The translations under genes and the position numbers were made by a program. The notes beneath the pieces are model-generated. The model searched no databases, was not told where the DNA came from, and was given only the letters and a program-made list of their open reading frames with translations. DNA of 6,364 bases from Candidatus Profundicultor aquiphilus (lineage in GTDB: Bacteria > Atribacterota > Atribacteria > Atribacterales > Caldatribacteriaceae), in assembly GCA_013314795.1 (NCBI GenBank), contig JABUEZ010000132.1, forward strand, positions 1 through 6,364. Direction: 5' to 3'. Positions 6,066-6,364 of the stretch are shown one piece after another (within the stretch, counting starts at the first letter, position 1; the number at the start of each line of letters is the position of its first letter).

Positions 6066-6364
6066 CGCTTTCCCCTCCAGGAAACCAATCTCTTGACACC
6101 TTCTTCAACTTCTTCTGTTCGTCGACAGATGGAAATCCGTATGAATCCTTCTCCACTTTCTCCAAACGTGTCTCCGGGAGCCACAGCCACCTTTTCTTTC
6201 AAAAGGAGTTCCTTACAGAAGTCAAGCGAGGGCCGACCGAATTCTCGCACATCCACCCACACGTAATATCCCCCCTGAGGATTAAAGAAGCGAAAACCAC
6301 CCTCAGAAAGCAAAGCTACTGCAATACGGCGGTTACCGTCATAATAACGTACCATGTTCTCGAC
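6059..6364 (-). CDS. Class I/II PLP-dependent aminotransferase, C-terminal part (cut by window edge)
   Basis: The reading frame is open from the stop (6059-6061) to the right edge. It continues past the internal ATG at 6353-6355 with the codons for V-E-N, so the true start lies outside. About 101 C-terminal residues are seen. They match the small domain of fold-type I aminotransferases related to AspC: NPQGGYYVWVDV, then VAVAPGDTFGESGEGFIRIS, where the Arg in the final I-R-I-S is expected to bind the substrate alpha-carboxylate. Full members are about 380-400 residues and carry the PLP lysine upstream, beyond view. The amino-acid specificity cannot be told from this part. It is first of the visible pair with pdxA, which it overlaps by 7 nt. 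It is not a SerC-type (class V) enzyme, so it does not itself supply the PdxB-SerC steps before PdxA. Confidence 0.9.
   Translation of the reverse strand, partial: VENMVRYYDGNRRIAVALLSEGGFRFFNPQGGYYVWVDVREFGRPSLDFCKELLLKEKVAVAPGDTFGESGEGFIRISICRRTEEVEEGVKRLVSWRGKRC
6072..6078 (-). promoter_or_regulatory. Ribosome binding site of pdxA, inside the aminotransferase gene
   Basis: On the minus strand GGAGGGG lies in the last codons of the aminotransferase, 6 nt before the GTG at 6063-6065 (8 nt counted from the GGAGG core). It decides this GTG as the pdxA start and indicates translational coupling. Confidence 0.75.

Overview
The window is a compact stretch of ordinary bacterial central-metabolism genes with about 50% GC by eye. 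There are five complete protein-coding genes and one gene cut by the right edge. I see no RNA gene, mobile element, CRISPR array, phage gene or defence cassette. Nearly every base is coding; the only real intergenic gap is 131 bp. The gene set, short spacers, GTG starts and strong purine-rich ribosome binding sites suggest a free-living bacterium. A deep-branching, possibly thermophilic anaerobe (Atribacterota- or Thermotogae-like) would fit, but that is an impression from protein style and nothing here proves it.

Layout. Left block (minus strand, transcribed leftward): 6-phosphofructokinase (842-1927), then 15 nt later an inositol-monophosphatase-family sugar phosphatase (32-826). Centre (1928-2058): a divergent regulatory region with a good sigma70-type promoter for the rightward genes, a weaker candidate for the leftward genes whose -10 box overlaps the first, and a 20-bp inverted repeat across both. 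Right-going block (plus strand): a DEDDy RNase H-like exonuclease of the YprB type (2059-2925), overlapping by 4 nt (ATGA) the 1,4-alpha-glucan branching enzyme glgB (2922-5102). Right block (minus strand): the C-terminal third or so of a class I/II PLP-dependent aminotransferase (6059 to the window edge), overlapping by 7 nt pdxA (5064-6065). The 3' end of pdxA runs 39 nt into the 3' end of glgB on the opposite strand.

How the genes fit together. Phosphofructokinase commits fructose 6-phosphate to glycolysis, and GlgB branches the storage glucan, so the divergent pair could balance glucan storage against glucose breakdown. The phosphatase next to phosphofructokinase belongs to a family that includes fructose-1,6-bisphosphatases, so this operon may encode both directions of one metabolic step; inositol-phosphate phosphatase is equally possible. 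PdxA is an enzyme of PLP (vitamin B6) synthesis or of a related 4-phosphosugar-acid pathway, and it is translationally coupled to an enzyme that uses PLP. No candidate for an undescribed system was found. The points most worth a look are the shared divergent promoter, the exonuclease-glgB coupling, the mixed ATP/PPi signature of the phosphofructokinase, and an unusual residue in a conserved GlgB motif.
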